Of a stretch of DNA of 64,000 nucleotides, positions 25,805 to 37,929 are shown piece after piece. Location: assembly GCA_963853835.1 (NCBI GenBank), contig OY970822.1, forward strand, positions 20,245,058 to 20,309,057. The letters run 5' to 3'. Numbering within the stretch: position 1 is the stretch's first letter; each line of letters starts with the position of its first letter. The DNA comes from Calendula officinalis. Taxonomy: Eukaryota > Streptophyta > Magnoliopsida > Asterales > Asteraceae. The translations under genes and the position numbers were made by a program. The notes under the pieces are model-generated. The model had not been told where the DNA came from. It did not search any database and worked only from the letters and a program-made list of their open reading frames with translations.

Positions 25805-28800
25805 TCTTCTCCTATATATGAGCCTACATTTGATTTACATTTGCCAACTAGGCAGTTTGAAGCAATCCCATTCGCTAACAATGTCATGTGTAATTCTATG
25901 ATTGGCCAACATGTCATGTCTCTCTTTCCTGTATTTATTCACAAAAATCCCTTCATTTACGAAAAGAAAATCAACTCCTAGTATTCAAGAAAATTCACGG
26001 GATTTCATATTTACTAATTCCGAAACTTCTCTTGCATATATACCACCAAAAATCACGGGATTTCATTAAGATAAACTTTTGATTTTTTTTATTATTTCCT
26101 TTAAAATCTATTTAATACCACCTGTGATAATTATAGTAAAAATTCAAAACATTATATACAATTGATTATTTCCTTTAAAATCTAATTAATACCACCAAAA
26201 ATACATGGCCTTACACCGTGATAATTATTGCTTTTTTGTGCTAATTATAGTAAAAATTAAAAACATTATATAGTCAACCAAAATTCCAGTTTATTCTACG
26301 GTATAAACTAATCTATTCCTTAAATCTCGTGATTTCACTTACTGTGACAACTCGACTTTTTGGGTAAGTCAAATCATTTCATTTCATACTTTCTATATTT
26401 AGAAAGTTTCCATTTTTAGAAACTTTCTCATTTCGTATTATTTCTAATTTTAGAAAGTTTCCATTTTTAGAAACTTTCCTCATTTCATTTCATTTCTATA
26501 TTTTTGGCACATAAATACATCATCATTTTACCAGACATTAGTGTTTGACTATTTTTTGTCAATGCAACATTTTATTTTACTTCATGGTGACATCACATAA
26601 AATCGTTTCTAAAAACCATTACATATACAATAAAACATTAAATATTTAATAAAATGTAATGCGTAACGATTTAAACCGAAAAACCGACACATCAATGTTG
26701 CATTGGACCCCCTTGACCGAATTTAACTTGCTTGTGATGCAAGTTTCGGCCAAAGCCATCATCACCATCATCATCATCTTCAATTTGAAAGTAAACTTAT
26801 CCTTATCTCGGTTTAAACCAGTTTGAGTCCAACTCAAACTCCATCTAAATCCTACCTATAAATACAAGCCCTCATTTAACCTTTTTCTCTCTTGTATCAT
26901 TCGGCCAAAGCCTCCATCCGTGCCTCTTGTGTTCAAATCTCAAGCCGTTCCAAAACCCTTGCTCGTTTCGTTCGTATCTTGAAAGTATACCGAAAATCCT
27001 TATTTCTTTATCTTATTTTCGATTTTATGCATACAAAATCGAGACCATGGCCGAAGGCCAAATGGTCTCGGATCATCACTGATTTCGAACCATGGATGCA
27101 TGGTTCACCATGCATGCATTCGTGTGTTTAATCGTTTATGTTTTCGGTATTGTTCGTATTGATTTATCTACTGTTTTGATAGTAAACGAAACCTTTTTAA
27201 TCTGAATTTTTGATATGTTAGTCACAACGAAAAACAACACAGAACCCTAAAATTTCATAATTTTTGGAGTTCGTTTGCCTCGTTTTTGACCTAAAAACCG
27301 GTCAAAACCCTGAACCGAAAACCCTAGCCGAAACCCTAGCTTTGAACCGGATTTTTGACCCAAACTCACTGAGTTGACCCGTTGATGAATCGGGCCAAGG
27401 CTCGAACTTGGCCCAAACCGATTTAACCCAATCCGGCCCATTTGATCCATAAACCCTAATTGGGCCAAGCCCATTTACGTGAGCCCAATCCGACCTAAAA
27501 GCCTTTTGGGCCGAGCCCATATTCGGTCCAAATCAGGCCCAAACCCGAGGCCCATTATCCATTGGGCCGTAGCCCATTAAGAAGCCCAATTGGCCCATAT
27601 CGTGGCCCATTAGCCCATTACATTTCATTTCAGCCCATTTCATTTCATTTCGGCCCATTTCATTTCATTTTGGCCCATTTTATCCAACCAAGCCCAATAC
27701 GCCCGTTAAGGCGGGCCTTGGCCCAAGTGCCGGCTCGTTAGCCCAAATCTAGGCCTAATAGGCCATAACCCAACATCGTTACAAAGTTGCGTAAACATAA
27801 AACGTTTTCAATAAACCAAAAACTCATTTTATAATCAAACAATCAATACAAACAATATCAATACTCAAGCAATACCATTATAGATCGACTGTGCGATATA
27901 GCTTAGACTAATTAGGAACCTTGTGCTTTAAGCGCTAAGAATCTCTAAGGATCCATCAGTGAAGTTTTGTGTTCTAAGCTAAGCATCGGGTGAGTCCACA
28001 GCCCTTTTTACTTTTTTACTGTTTTATAACTTATGGGGTGAAAAACATAACATGCTATTGCTTTACATTTACTGTTTTATACTTTGACTGTATTACATTT
28101 CATTTTCATTATGGCATGACAAACAATTCATTATACCGTACTAAGTTCAGCCTTCATTAAGTAGAATAACTACACCCTGGATATACGTATAGTACTATCG
28201 GCCAATACTCAGCCTCCCACATTCATTGATCACTACTTGGTTTATCCAAGACACTTCGGGAACGTTTATATCCATGACCTTATAACATAACCATGGGAGT
28301 TGTAGTTTTGATTGTGAACTTAGGGTGATGGGTATAATACCTCAATAGCCTTGCAAACTGTTGGGAGTACAGTCATATATGCCAAACTTATGATAAACCG
28401 TTTTCAAACAAACATTTTTACATTAAACATTTGAGTTGTAGTTCATCTACAATTCCTTTACATTTCATTTTGGTTTATCAACTTTTTACAAAATATTCAT
28501 TACTTTTCGACAGTCATAAATCATTTTCATATTACTCATTGGTAGCAAACAAAACTATTTTCATACATTTTATCTAAACCCTGTGGATTCACTCAACAAT
28601 TTAGTTGACCTTTTAAGTTATGTTTTTCAGGTAATCTAGAGACTCAGTGAGCAATGGGGATGTGAGCAGCGGTCGTCTTCTGGCCATGAACTATCTTTGT
28701 ATTTTAGTTTTCAAACAATCTTTTCGTTTAAAACTTACCATTTTAGGAAACTTTCTATTCTTAGAAATTTCTATTTTTAGCAAAGAAACTTATTTTAGAT

Positions 28801-29157
28801 TTTATTGCGTGGTTGTTTGATTACTATTTCACTTGCTTTAATAACATGAACGTTACACCTCCGTTCTTCCGCAAAACATTTAGTGAGGTAAAACTCATTT
28901 TTGGCGGGATGTGACACTTACCTTTACCATTTTTTAAAATTCGATAACCATTATCCCCTATATAAACCATGCCAATATGGTTGAAATACCTTTACCATTT
29001 TTGTGATAACATCTGTTCATGTATCAAATTTTGTACAAACTTATCATTACAACTATCGATTCTTATGTCATTTTTAAAATTAATAATATTTGTTCATATT
29101 TTTCTATAATATATCTCTTGAACCATGCCCGCCCAGTCAGGCGGGCTACGAAGCTAA
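25805..29157 (+). mobile_element. Non-autonomous Helitron split by a solo LTR
   Basis: The 5' end TCTTCTCCTATATATGAG is preceded by A. The 3' end has a stem-loop (GCCCGCCCAGTCAGGCGGGC, near 29127-29146) and the terminal CTAA, followed by T. A/T flanks, a 5' TC and a 3' hairpin plus CTRR are Helitron hallmarks. Without the LTR inside it the Helitron is about 774 bp and has no coding capacity. Its 5' terminus matches those at 33928 and 62175 (minus), and its 3' hairpin matches those at 37929, 57566 and 60594. That makes the boundary assignment more secure. Confidence 0.75.
26343..28916. repeat. Solo LTR with CTTAC target duplication
   Basis: 2574 bp that begins TGTGACAACTCG and ends GGGATGTGACA, flanked by exact CTTAC duplications at 26338-26342 and 28917-28921. 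Only one LTR is present, so the element was lost by recombination between its LTRs. A TATA-like box (CCTATAAATA) lies near 26855, followed by a leader-like region. The interior has repeated GGCCCA and CATTTCATTT runs (27400-27760) and no coding sequence. Confidence 0.9.
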
Positions 29158-30018
29158 TTACTATTAATATACGAACACAGGTGAAAAATATATTGAGGTG
29201 ATTGCATGACTGTTTATAATCAATATACTGTTTTTAAAATATAATGAGGGGCGCCTGCTTGCTCACCAAAATATAATGAATCTATTACTCGTATCTGTTG
29301 AAACACATTTCTTATTTCAACAATCAATATTTGCCTTTTAAAATATGAAAATAATAAGTTATATTTGATTTATAAATAAAAATACTTATAAATGTGTGTT
29401 TCTTAACTCTTATAAATGTGTACCCCAATCAACTCGATCGGGTCAACCCGACAACCCCAAAACCCGACCAACCCGAACACGACTAACCCGATTCCTTATC
29501 AGGTCGGGTTTCGGGTTGGTATTTTTTTACATCAACCCCGACAGACCTGATTCCTTAACGGGTCGAGTTTCGGGTTATATTTGATTCATACCATTTATTT
29601 AAAGACATAACAAAATCATTTTTGTTTAATTTTTTTCAACTAAAAAGTTAATTATATTTTGCGCTCTTTTTAACAATGAGACTAGCTAGCTTATTAACAA
29701 TACCTATATTTAGTATAAAATTATACATCAAATATGATAATTATGTTTATAAAGCAAAAAATTAAAAATTTAGAATGATTAAGTCGAGGGATTGGGGCCT
29801 TACATGTAAAAGAAATTTGTATTAAATTGGTGTGGGAAACTAAAAAAGATGTAATTGTTCAAATTAAGTTTCTATTAAGTTTCTTTTTTTCTATTAAGTT
29901 TTTTTTATCTTCATATTTATTTAAATAATGTAAGTGTTCAAATTAAATGATGAAACTAAAAAGAAAGAAAAAAACTATATACTGAATTTCACATCTTAAT
30001 TAATTTATTGGTAAGATA
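29158..30018. other. Intergenic stretch with CCCGAC/GGGTCG-rich repeat
   Basis: No gene is seen. 29435-29575 contains inverted CCCGACC / GGTCGGGTTTCGGG repeats like those at 24585-24790. The rest is AT-rich. Confidence 0.5.
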
Positions 30019-30027
30019 TTAAGTAAG

Positions 30028-30158
30028 GGGAATTCATTTTTGTACCACAGTTTTTATTTTCTATACCACACTGTACAAGTTTTATAGCAAACTGTACAAG
30101 TATATCAAACATTAATTGTGGTAGATAACTAAAAGTTGTGGTGTAAATATCACTCCCT
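30028..30158. mobile_element. Small MULE-type MITE with 9-bp target duplication
   Basis: 131 bp flanked by exact TTAAGTAAG at 30019-30027 and 30159-30167. Termini are imperfect inverted repeats: GGGAATTCATTTTTGTACC on the left against AGGGAGTGATATTTACACC from the right. A 9-bp target duplication is typical of Mutator-like elements. It lies about 200 bp upstream of the GUB_WAK gene. Confidence 0.6.
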
Positions 30159-30365
30159 TTAAGTAAGAGAGATTTATTGATAGGATAATAAAATAAGAAA
30201 AACACTCAAAATTTCCTTTCAAACAAAAACAACAATTTACTGATAAAAGTATTACCTTTGTTGAAAAACTACACATAGTGCTTGAGTAATTTACGGAGGT
30301 GCACCGAAAGCAAACGGCTTCACACCATCTCATAATCTAAAAAACAATACAATCACACACAAAAC

Positions 30366-32453
30366 ATGCACACAATAATCATAAAAATGTCGTCTCCCAT
30401 ATTTTCTCTCATCATCTTTCTTGCTCCTTGTGCTTTCTATCTCTCTCACTCTCTTCTTCCTGTTTGTCGGAGTTCTTGTGCTTCTATCCAAATAGACTAT
30501 CCATTCGGTATCGACGATGGTTGTGGCGCCCCTCTCTACCGCAATATGCTTAATTGCAGCACCGCCGCCACCACCTTCGCCACTACTGCTACCACTACTC
30601 CCACTACTGCCACCACCAACACTACCACTACACCGGTCCTCACTCCTATCATTTCCACCAACCCCTCCAGCAGTGGTAGTAGCAGTGGCAGTGGTAGCAG
30701 TAGCAGTGACAGTAGTAGTCTATTTTTTCAGACACCATCGGGAAGCTACAAGGTTGAGTCGATCGATTATGCCTCCAAAACACTTACAATCTACGACCCG
30801 TCCATGACCACATGCACCATCCTTCAACCCCACCACGACTTTCTCATGTCCGAACTCCAAACCGCCATCATTCCTCCTTCTCCCGACACATTCTTCGCAC
30901 TCATGAACTGCTCTATCGACTCCCCCGTTCTCAACCACTATAAATCCCTCTGTTTCAACTTCTCAACTCACCACACGTGTGAGGAATTATATGGCTCATG
31001 CACCTCCTTTAAGATCTTTCAAATGGTCTCTAATGACACTCCGCCTGCTTGTTGTTTTACGTCGTACAATACCCTAAAGTTTATGAGCATGAATATATTG
31101 GATTGCACGCATTATACTAGCTTCTATGACGTCAAGGAGGAAGATAAGCCTTTGGATTGGTCGTATGGGATAAAGCTGGCGTATAGTTTGCCGGATACAG
31201 GTTGTGATCGGTGCCGGAAATCAGGTGGAACTTGTGGTTTTGATGTTGAAACGGAAGGAATGGTGTGCATTTGCTCCGCCACCCTTAACTCCACAAGAGA
31301 ATGTGGTACGTTATGTAACAAACAAACCATCCTTACCCTCCATCTCTACTATACACACACATTGCACTGCATTGCATTGCAAATTTAAAAAAAGAATTTG
31401 TGTAGTATATATCTACAACTATTTAGTGATGGACTAATGATAATTAGGGATTTTTAATAACTTCTTAGAGTTCACGGGTTTAATTCTTCACTGTGTAATT
31501 AAACATTTATCATATGGCTAGAGCCAGTCCAGAGTTTTTGAAGGAGTACAATTTTTGAAAAAATGGACCCTAAAATTTAAACGATTAAAAATTCTAAATA
31601 AAAAAAAATTCTAAATTTCATTTGTAATTGCAATACACAAGCAAATTTGATTCATAATACTTCCTCCGATTCAAAATAAGTGTTACACTTTCTATAAATT
31701 GGTGATTCAAAATAAGTGCTACACTTTAAAATTTTATTTTATTTGACAAAAAATAGTAGGACCCACACCCACTAACTCTCTACTTTAACAAAGTGAATGA
31801 CTCATTTATCCTTACTTTTTACTTTTAAATATCATTAACCCCACTTTATTCAAAATGTGTGAGACCCATTATCCACTAACCATTCAATTAATCTAATTTA
31901 ACCATCATTATAATCTTTTGCCTCAAAAACCGTAAAACCCAAAGTGTAGTACTTATTTTGAATCGGAGGAAGTACAATTTTTTCATCTACTAAAACAATC
32001 ATTTTCATTGAGATAAACTAAAATGTATGTGAAAAATATTACTTGATCAAATAATGAACCTAGTCTAATATATATGCAAAAAAATAAATAATATATTGGC
32101 CCATTATTTTGGTATGTCATGTTTATATGCATATTTGGAACAACCCTTTGGACTGGCACTAGCCAGAGTAAGATTCGGAAATGGCTATATCAGAGAGCCA
32201 TTATTAGGAGAATACCCTTTAATAAAGAAAAAGAAAAAGAATTTGTATAGTATCTACATATGTTTCATAGTTATTCCTACCCCAAGTTCATAAACAAATA
32301 AACAAGAAATTTTACGTTCTTTCTATAAATGCAGGTGCAGGTACAACTGCCGGTGGCAGAGGGGATGCTGGCGGATTGTTGGTGGTTCCATTTCTGCATC
32401 TCTCCTTAACCATTTTCATTTCTTTCAATGTTTTTTGTTTTGGTTTCTTTTGA
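30366..32453 (+). CDS. GUB_WAK-domain extracellular protein without kinase, two exons
   Basis: Exons 30366-31305 and 32335-32453 join to 352 residues; donor G|GTACG, acceptor GCAG|GTGCAG (a second possible acceptor lies 6 bp on and keeps the frame). Residues 1-34 resemble a signal peptide, though translation could instead start at Met8. The galacturonan-binding GUB_WAK module begins at CRSSCASIQIDYPFG (34-48). A Thr/Ser-rich insert covers 66-118. The WAK-associated Cys module CDRCRKSGGTCGF lies near the end of exon 1. Exon 2 adds a Gly-rich spacer and a hydrophobic C-terminus (328-352) suited to GPI attachment. There is no kinase domain. Such proteins are thought to bind pectin at the wall; this role is inferred. 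The intron holds a MITE. Confidence 0.78.
31660..31972. mobile_element. MITE with TA target duplication inside the GUB_WAK intron
   Basis: 313 bp with near-perfect inverted repeats of about 30 bp beginning CTTCCTCCGATTCAAAATAA, flanked by TA at 31658-31659 and 31973-31974. The left end carries two tandem subterminal copies of the GATTCAAAATAAGTG sequence. Structure and TA duplication fit a Stowaway/Tc1-mariner MITE. It accounts for about a third of the 1029-bp intron. Confidence 0.88.
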
Positions 32454-33927
32454 TCATGAAAATAACCCGTTGTTGCTTTGAACGTTCCAGCTGCTGTGTT
32501 GTGCCCCCATATCTCAATTAGATGAAATTTTAATTACCACCAATTACTTAAAATTTGAGATATAAGCTCTAATAACATTCATTAATATATCCAATTTAAA
32601 TAATTGATATGTTATAACGGCACCCAAAATACTAATGATCAATGATTAAACTTGTGTACGCCCGAGCGACCTGCGGATACGAATACAGCTCCAAAATTCC
32701 GGGCTCGTGCGGGTCAATTTTTGCACCTCATCGACACTGCAGTTGTCTCGTACTGACCTCCTCAGTACTGATTTTTTCATACTGACCACCTCAGTACTGA
32801 ACCGATCAATACCGACCTCCTCGCACTGAGTGTTCGACGTGTACTGAGCTGCAGTCTGATACTGACCTGCGCAGTTGCAGACTGATACTGACCTGCGCAG
32901 TTGCTGTCCAATACTGAGCTTCTAATACTGACCTGCGCAGCAGCAGTCTGATACTGACCTGCGCAGCTGCAGTCTGATACTGACATGCGCAGCTGCTGTC
33001 TGATACTGACCTTCCAATACTGACCTCTCGGACTGAGTTCCTGGACTGACCTGAGCAAACCAGTTACGAATTTTTAGCTGTAAATGCAGTTTGCAGTTTT
33101 GATTTCTTGTTTAATGATAATGAATGCACTTAATGTTTTGAGTAAACATTAGTCTTCATTCTACACTATAAAAGGAGACCTTGGGTATCATTTGTAGACA
33201 CACCTTGATCACCTACTTCTTCTTTCACAGCTTTCTCTCCTAAGAAAACACTCTCAATTTTGGTACTTGTTCTGGCTTGGATTATATTCAGTAGTGTAAA
33301 ACTACTCGGTTGTTTTACCCTAAGAAATAAATACGAATCTATTTTAAGGGGATCGTGAATTTCACGAGACTCAACCAAAACATTGTACTTGTTTGTTCTA
33401 TTTAGTTTGTTTCAATCTTTGTAAACATTTTTCGTCAATTTCCCTTATTGTAATTGTATTTTATTTAATGAAAATTGGTATTAGATCCTACATAAAACTC
33501 ATGTGACTAGCTACCCTCCATTTTAGCCAACCTACTTGAATACGAAGTGCCACGTCTGCGTCTATCTTCTCTCATTTGTGTAACACTGATCCCGAATATC
33601 TAAAGGACTCTTTTGGGTTAAGGTTCTGCTCTTGATCTAGTCCGATTTTCCATTTCATTGGACCCCATTCTCATTTTAGTTGAAGTCGCACCGTACATAT
33701 TATGTATTCTCCCTAATAATCTGCAATCCATTGTCTTCTAACGCCTTCATCTGCTCTAGATTTAAAAAATCCATGTGAAGATTCATTTGTTTTTCCCTAC
33801 ACTTCTCTATAATACTTCTAATAGCATGCATAACTTCCATCGATCGTGGACCATCCTGGCATAAAACCAAATTGGTTTTCATAACACCGTCGTATTTTCT
33901 CTTAGTCTTGTATCTCTCTCTCTCTCA
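32454..33927. other. Intergenic stretch, possible degenerate LTR
   Basis: No gene is recognised. Apart from the minisatellite described separately, there is a TATA-like box (ACTATAAAAGGAG, near 33165-33177) and, near 33475, TTGGTATTAGATCC, a degenerate version of the initiator-tRNA primer site. Together these suggest an old LTR on the plus strand ending near 33475, but neither terminus nor a target duplication could be identified. Confidence 0.35.
32744..33055. repeat. Minisatellite of TACTGACCT-containing units
   Basis: About 310 bp of irregular tandem units built around CAGTCTGATACTGACCTGCG and shorter ACTGACCTC variants. Units of roughly 20-40 bp recur at least eight times with substitutions and length changes. 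Confidence 0.85.
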
Positions 33928-34202
33928 TCTTACCCTATATATGGCCCCTAATTTTGAAGAGGTTTCGACACCTTGGCACTTCCGAGCAATTTGATTGGTG
34001 CTAAATGCCACCTATAATTCATCTATTGGACCACCTCATTCACACACAATTTCAACCAATTCGTCCCCTTCCAAATCCAACGTGATGTTATTCGTCCCGT
34101 TCTCATTGTATGCCGTCCGTTAACAGTGGTGGCCAAAGCTTCCGCTTTTCTCAATCACCGTCCAACCCCCAATTTCAAAAACCCCGGATATATTTCAAAG
34201 AA

Positions 34203-34540
34203 TGTTTCAGAGCAGCAGCCGTATATCTCTTCTAATCCATCACGGCGGCTTATCGTGTGATCCATCCGCCGATTCTTTGATGTGGATTCTGCTCAATATT
34301 CGTCCGCTTCTTCCAGGTAATTCTTCGTTTCTTGTAATGCGGATTTTGATTTATTGATTTAGGGTTTCATTTTCATTAAGGGAAGCAACCGTCTATCTCT
34401 AATCCATCGGCGGAGGCTTATCCTGTGACGTCATCCGCCAATTCTTTTATGTCTCCTCTGGTCAATCTTCGACCGCTTCTACCTGGTAACTTTTCGTTCC
34501 TGTAATGGCGATTTGGATTTATTGTTTCAGGGTTTCGTTT
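34203..34540 (+). repeat. Diverged tandem duplication resembling a leader exon
   Basis: Two copies of about 175 bp (34203-34378 and 34382-34540) share blocks such as CTAATCCATC, CCGCCGATTCTTT / CCGCCAATTCTTT and CCGCTTCTNCC. Each is followed by a splice-donor-like GGTAAYTYTTCG. The pattern (GC-rich leader, donor, then TTTAGGGTTTC) looks like a captured 5' untranslated exon, which is inference. Confidence 0.55.
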
Positions 34541-37500
34541 TTTAAATCATTCAGTGTCATTACGGAATTGCGATTAATATCTCCAGAAACTCTAAAACAA
34601 TACATTGCGTTTCATTAAGTGTGATTACGAAAATTAAGTGTCATTAAGTGTGTATAAATTTCAAAATTATTGTTTTAGGGTTTCATTTTCATTCACATCT
34701 TTAAAAAAAATTATCATCAGCCCAGGTAATTGATTCTTTGAAAAATAGTGTGAAATTTTCGAACATTCATTCATTCAGACCAATTTTAACTTAACCATTT
34801 TTGTTAATTTCGATCTTTCTTATAAATTCATTCATTTATTATGACTTTCTAATGCTACTGCTAAACTTATTTGCTAATCTCAGAATATGGATGCAACCAG
34901 CAACAACAGTTTCTTAACTTCACGTTTTCAGTTATGCTAATCAGGATGCATACAATATTCAATTAAACATATGTATTCTTTTTACAATATCAGTGTGCAT
35001 GAGTTATGTTATGCAGCAACAATTTTAGAAATTCACGGTTTCAAATATGATATTCATAATGCATTCAACATTCGATTAAACATAGGTATTGTGTTTAATA
35101 TATCAGTATGTTTTTAATGTTATATTATGTTTCACATTCGATTAGGGAGGCAAAATTTTAAACTGCTAACCACTATGCATATGGTGAATTATGCAGGAAA
35201 GACAGCTATGCAGCTAATTTCCGTCAATTCTTCCATTTTTATATGGTATGTTACAATAATTGGTAACCAATTCATATATGTAATGGAAAGTATTAAAGTA
35301 TTGTCATATTATGGTTATAATAACTTCCCGTAATAATACATCCACATAAGGTAGTAGTCACACAATTAATGTCGATCAATTAATTCGCATATTTTTACTA
35401 TAACTGTTTCAAAGAATCTGTTATAAAAAAAAGAATGTTTCAAATAGTATATTTTTATATATATGGTAGCATTCATAAAAATATGGTAACAATTATTATA
35501 TAAGAAAACATAATTTATGGTAACCAAATATTTAGAATATATGGTAAACCATAAATCAGTCATATTTTCGTAATGTCATTGAATATATGGAAAATCATTT
35601 ACAATGAATATATGGTAACCAAATATTTACAGAATGCACATGTTACTCAAAGGTATCGACATTATTAGACATTATCTATATGATATAATTTATTGTTTAC
35701 TAATAGATTATACTATGTTTTTAGTGTTAATTGTGCAGATACATCTCGACATTATTAGACATTATCAATGATTAAAAAACTTATTGATTCTATGGCTTAT
35801 GCAAAGCTGGTAGGTCTTATAATTGTTTCACAATATTTATTTCAGTTTTGTTATTCTTTGATTAAAGAGAGGTTATGGACACATGCTGACAAGATTGCTG
35901 AAAACCCGAACAAAGTGGTCTCAAGGTTAGCAAACTTTAGGTGTTTGTTAAATCAAAGAGGTGTTGCAGCTGCACCGTTAGATGGGCCGGGTCGGGCTGC
36001 ACCATTAGATCCCGGATCTTTCTATTTGTAGTAGTTGGATGATGGTGGGATTCTGAATCATCATGACAAAAATGCCAATTGTTTCGATAATCACAAAAAA
36101 ATGGTCAAGTTATGTTGATAAAAGAGGGGGTTTGTTAAGTTATGTTGACAAAAGAGGGGGTTTGTAAAAGGCTAAATCTAAGCTATAAAAATGAATTATA
36201 CAACCAATTTGCTTCTTTGTAGTTTTTATGATGTGGGTTATAAAGTTTTATGCTTGATTTATAAAATTTATCTTTTGAAATTCGTAGTTAGTGACATGTC
36301 GGATGCTACAAAAATGGAGGATGGTTTATAAAGCTTGGTTTAGTCAAGTATTGAATAAATCATACATGTGGTTTGTATCAAATTCCAAACTTCATGCCTC
36401 GCATTTTAATTGGTTGTTGCAGGGTGTTGTTGCACTGGAAGATGCTTTTACAAAAGCGTTTCCCCACTTATAGAAACATAGGATTCTTTTGTTGGTTTTT
36501 TAATATGAAGAAACAAAGGAACGGAGCGAGGCATCTGTTCGTTTTAGTATCTTTATGGAAATATGTTATAACTTTTTTTGTATGACACTAGACTATTATT
36601 GATTGTCTCACTTTTAGCATTTTCTGGTCTACAACAAGTGTGTGTATGGTAAGATCAGTAAAACTTATAAGGCTGTTATTGTAATTACTCCTTTTATCTT
36701 TAATTATATGTCGTTGTAGGGCGGAATTTACAACGTATTATGTTCAGCCATCTCTTGGTGAGTCTTGTGCCGATGTATGTAGTTTTTGTCGCAATTGTAA
36801 GTAGTGGGACCTGTATTGTTATTTTTTGATCAATTTTTAGTTTACTAATGACCTAATTTGAAATGTGTATCAATGTTCTCTAACTATTGGTTGGTTTACA
36901 TCAGGTATCACATATATTTAATCTCGATGTTAATTACACTTGCTGCATCCATGTGATACCAAAATTCAGTGCTCATTTGTTCACTATTTATCAGTTGGAA
37001 TTTATCTTTCTATTTGGTTGTAGCAACTGTTTATTCCATTCGAAAACCACGTTTATTCCATTTGGTTGGAATCAAACTTGCTTTAGTAGAGGGAATTTAA
37101 TAAATCATTATGTTACCTTATTTCACTCACAAAATAAATTGATATATTCAATTGTGCAGGTTCATTTTATTGTGGTAGCTAGCTTGTGAGAATGACGAGT
37201 GTAACTGGTATGAAACATGAAAAAATATTTACCATTTAGTTTCCTTATTTTTTTAGTAAATTATTTAAATCATGAATGTAGTTAGTATGAAATTGTGCCA
37301 TTTCGTAAGACAATTTTTTTCTATTACATATGTTACTTTAGCTATTTAAAATTTTGTTTTGAAATTTTCTATAAGTCATCCGTATAAGTCACCCGTGATT
37401 TGAATATAAGGAAATTAAATAATAAGGAAATTTACTACGAACAAATATAAGGAAATTGTCGTATTGCATACTATTTATATGAATTGTGCCTGAAATACCG

Positions 37501-37557
37501 TGAAATGTTGGTATTTCTCTATAATATAAATCATGAAGCATGCCCGCCCAGTCGGGC

Positions 37558-37770
37558 TTTGCTATGACCATTAATAAAAGTCAAGGTCAGACGTTATCTC
37601 AGGTTGGTTTGTTTCTGCAAAAACCGGTATTCTCACATGGCCAACTTTATGTAGCTGTATCTCGAGTTAAGAGCAAGAAAGGATTGAAGGTCATTTGTTG
37701 TGACAGAGATGACAATTACACTAATTCAACCGCAAATGTCGTTTACAAAAAAGTCTTATTTCGTTTGTAA
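37558..37770 (+). pseudogene. Helitron Pif1-type helicase, C-terminal fragment
   Basis: About 70 codons in frame: FAMTINKSQGQTLSQVG, then GQLYVAVSRVKSKKGLKV, ending KVLFRL at a stop at 37768-37770. These are the last helicase motifs of the RepHel protein (Pif1 family) of plant Helitrons. Everything upstream, including the Rep domain and Walker motifs, is missing. The open frame runs back into the hairpin at 37542, so its apparent first residues are not helicase. Confidence 0.85.
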
Positions 37771-37929
37771 ATTATATGTAACATGTCTTCATGTATCGAA
37801 TTATTGTACAAAATCATCACCACATCTATCGATTATTATGTCATTTAGAAAATTATTAATCTTTGTTGGTATTATTCTACATACTAAAATTTGAAGCATA
37901 GCCGCCCATCGGGCGGGGTTTGTAGCTAG

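Larger units (their letters stand above)
33928..37929 (+). mobile_element. Helitron (4.0 kb) with helicase remnant at its 3' end
   Basis: The 5' end TCTTACCCTATATATGGCC follows an A and matches the 5' ends at 25805 and 62175. The 3' end has the stem-loop CCGCCCATCGGGCGG (37901-37915) and terminates CTAG before T. Within it are a diverged tandem duplication at 34203-34540, AT-rich filler with no recognised gene, and a Helitron helicase C-terminus at 37558-37770. A second, partial copy of the family hairpin at 37542-37557 shows that this is a composite. Frames in 35.7-36.6 kb are short and unrecognised. Confidence 0.62.

Noticed and set aside
32744..33055. CRISPR-like array
   Set aside because: Units vary in length and sequence with no uniform spacers, and the window is a eukaryotic nuclear sequence.
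32777..33058. 93-residue Gln/Ser-rich frame on the minus strand
   Set aside because: It is a translation of the minisatellite units.
35127..36585. Short frames at 35.1-36.6 kb as genes
   Set aside because: Short, AT-rich, no recognisable domain and inside a Helitron.
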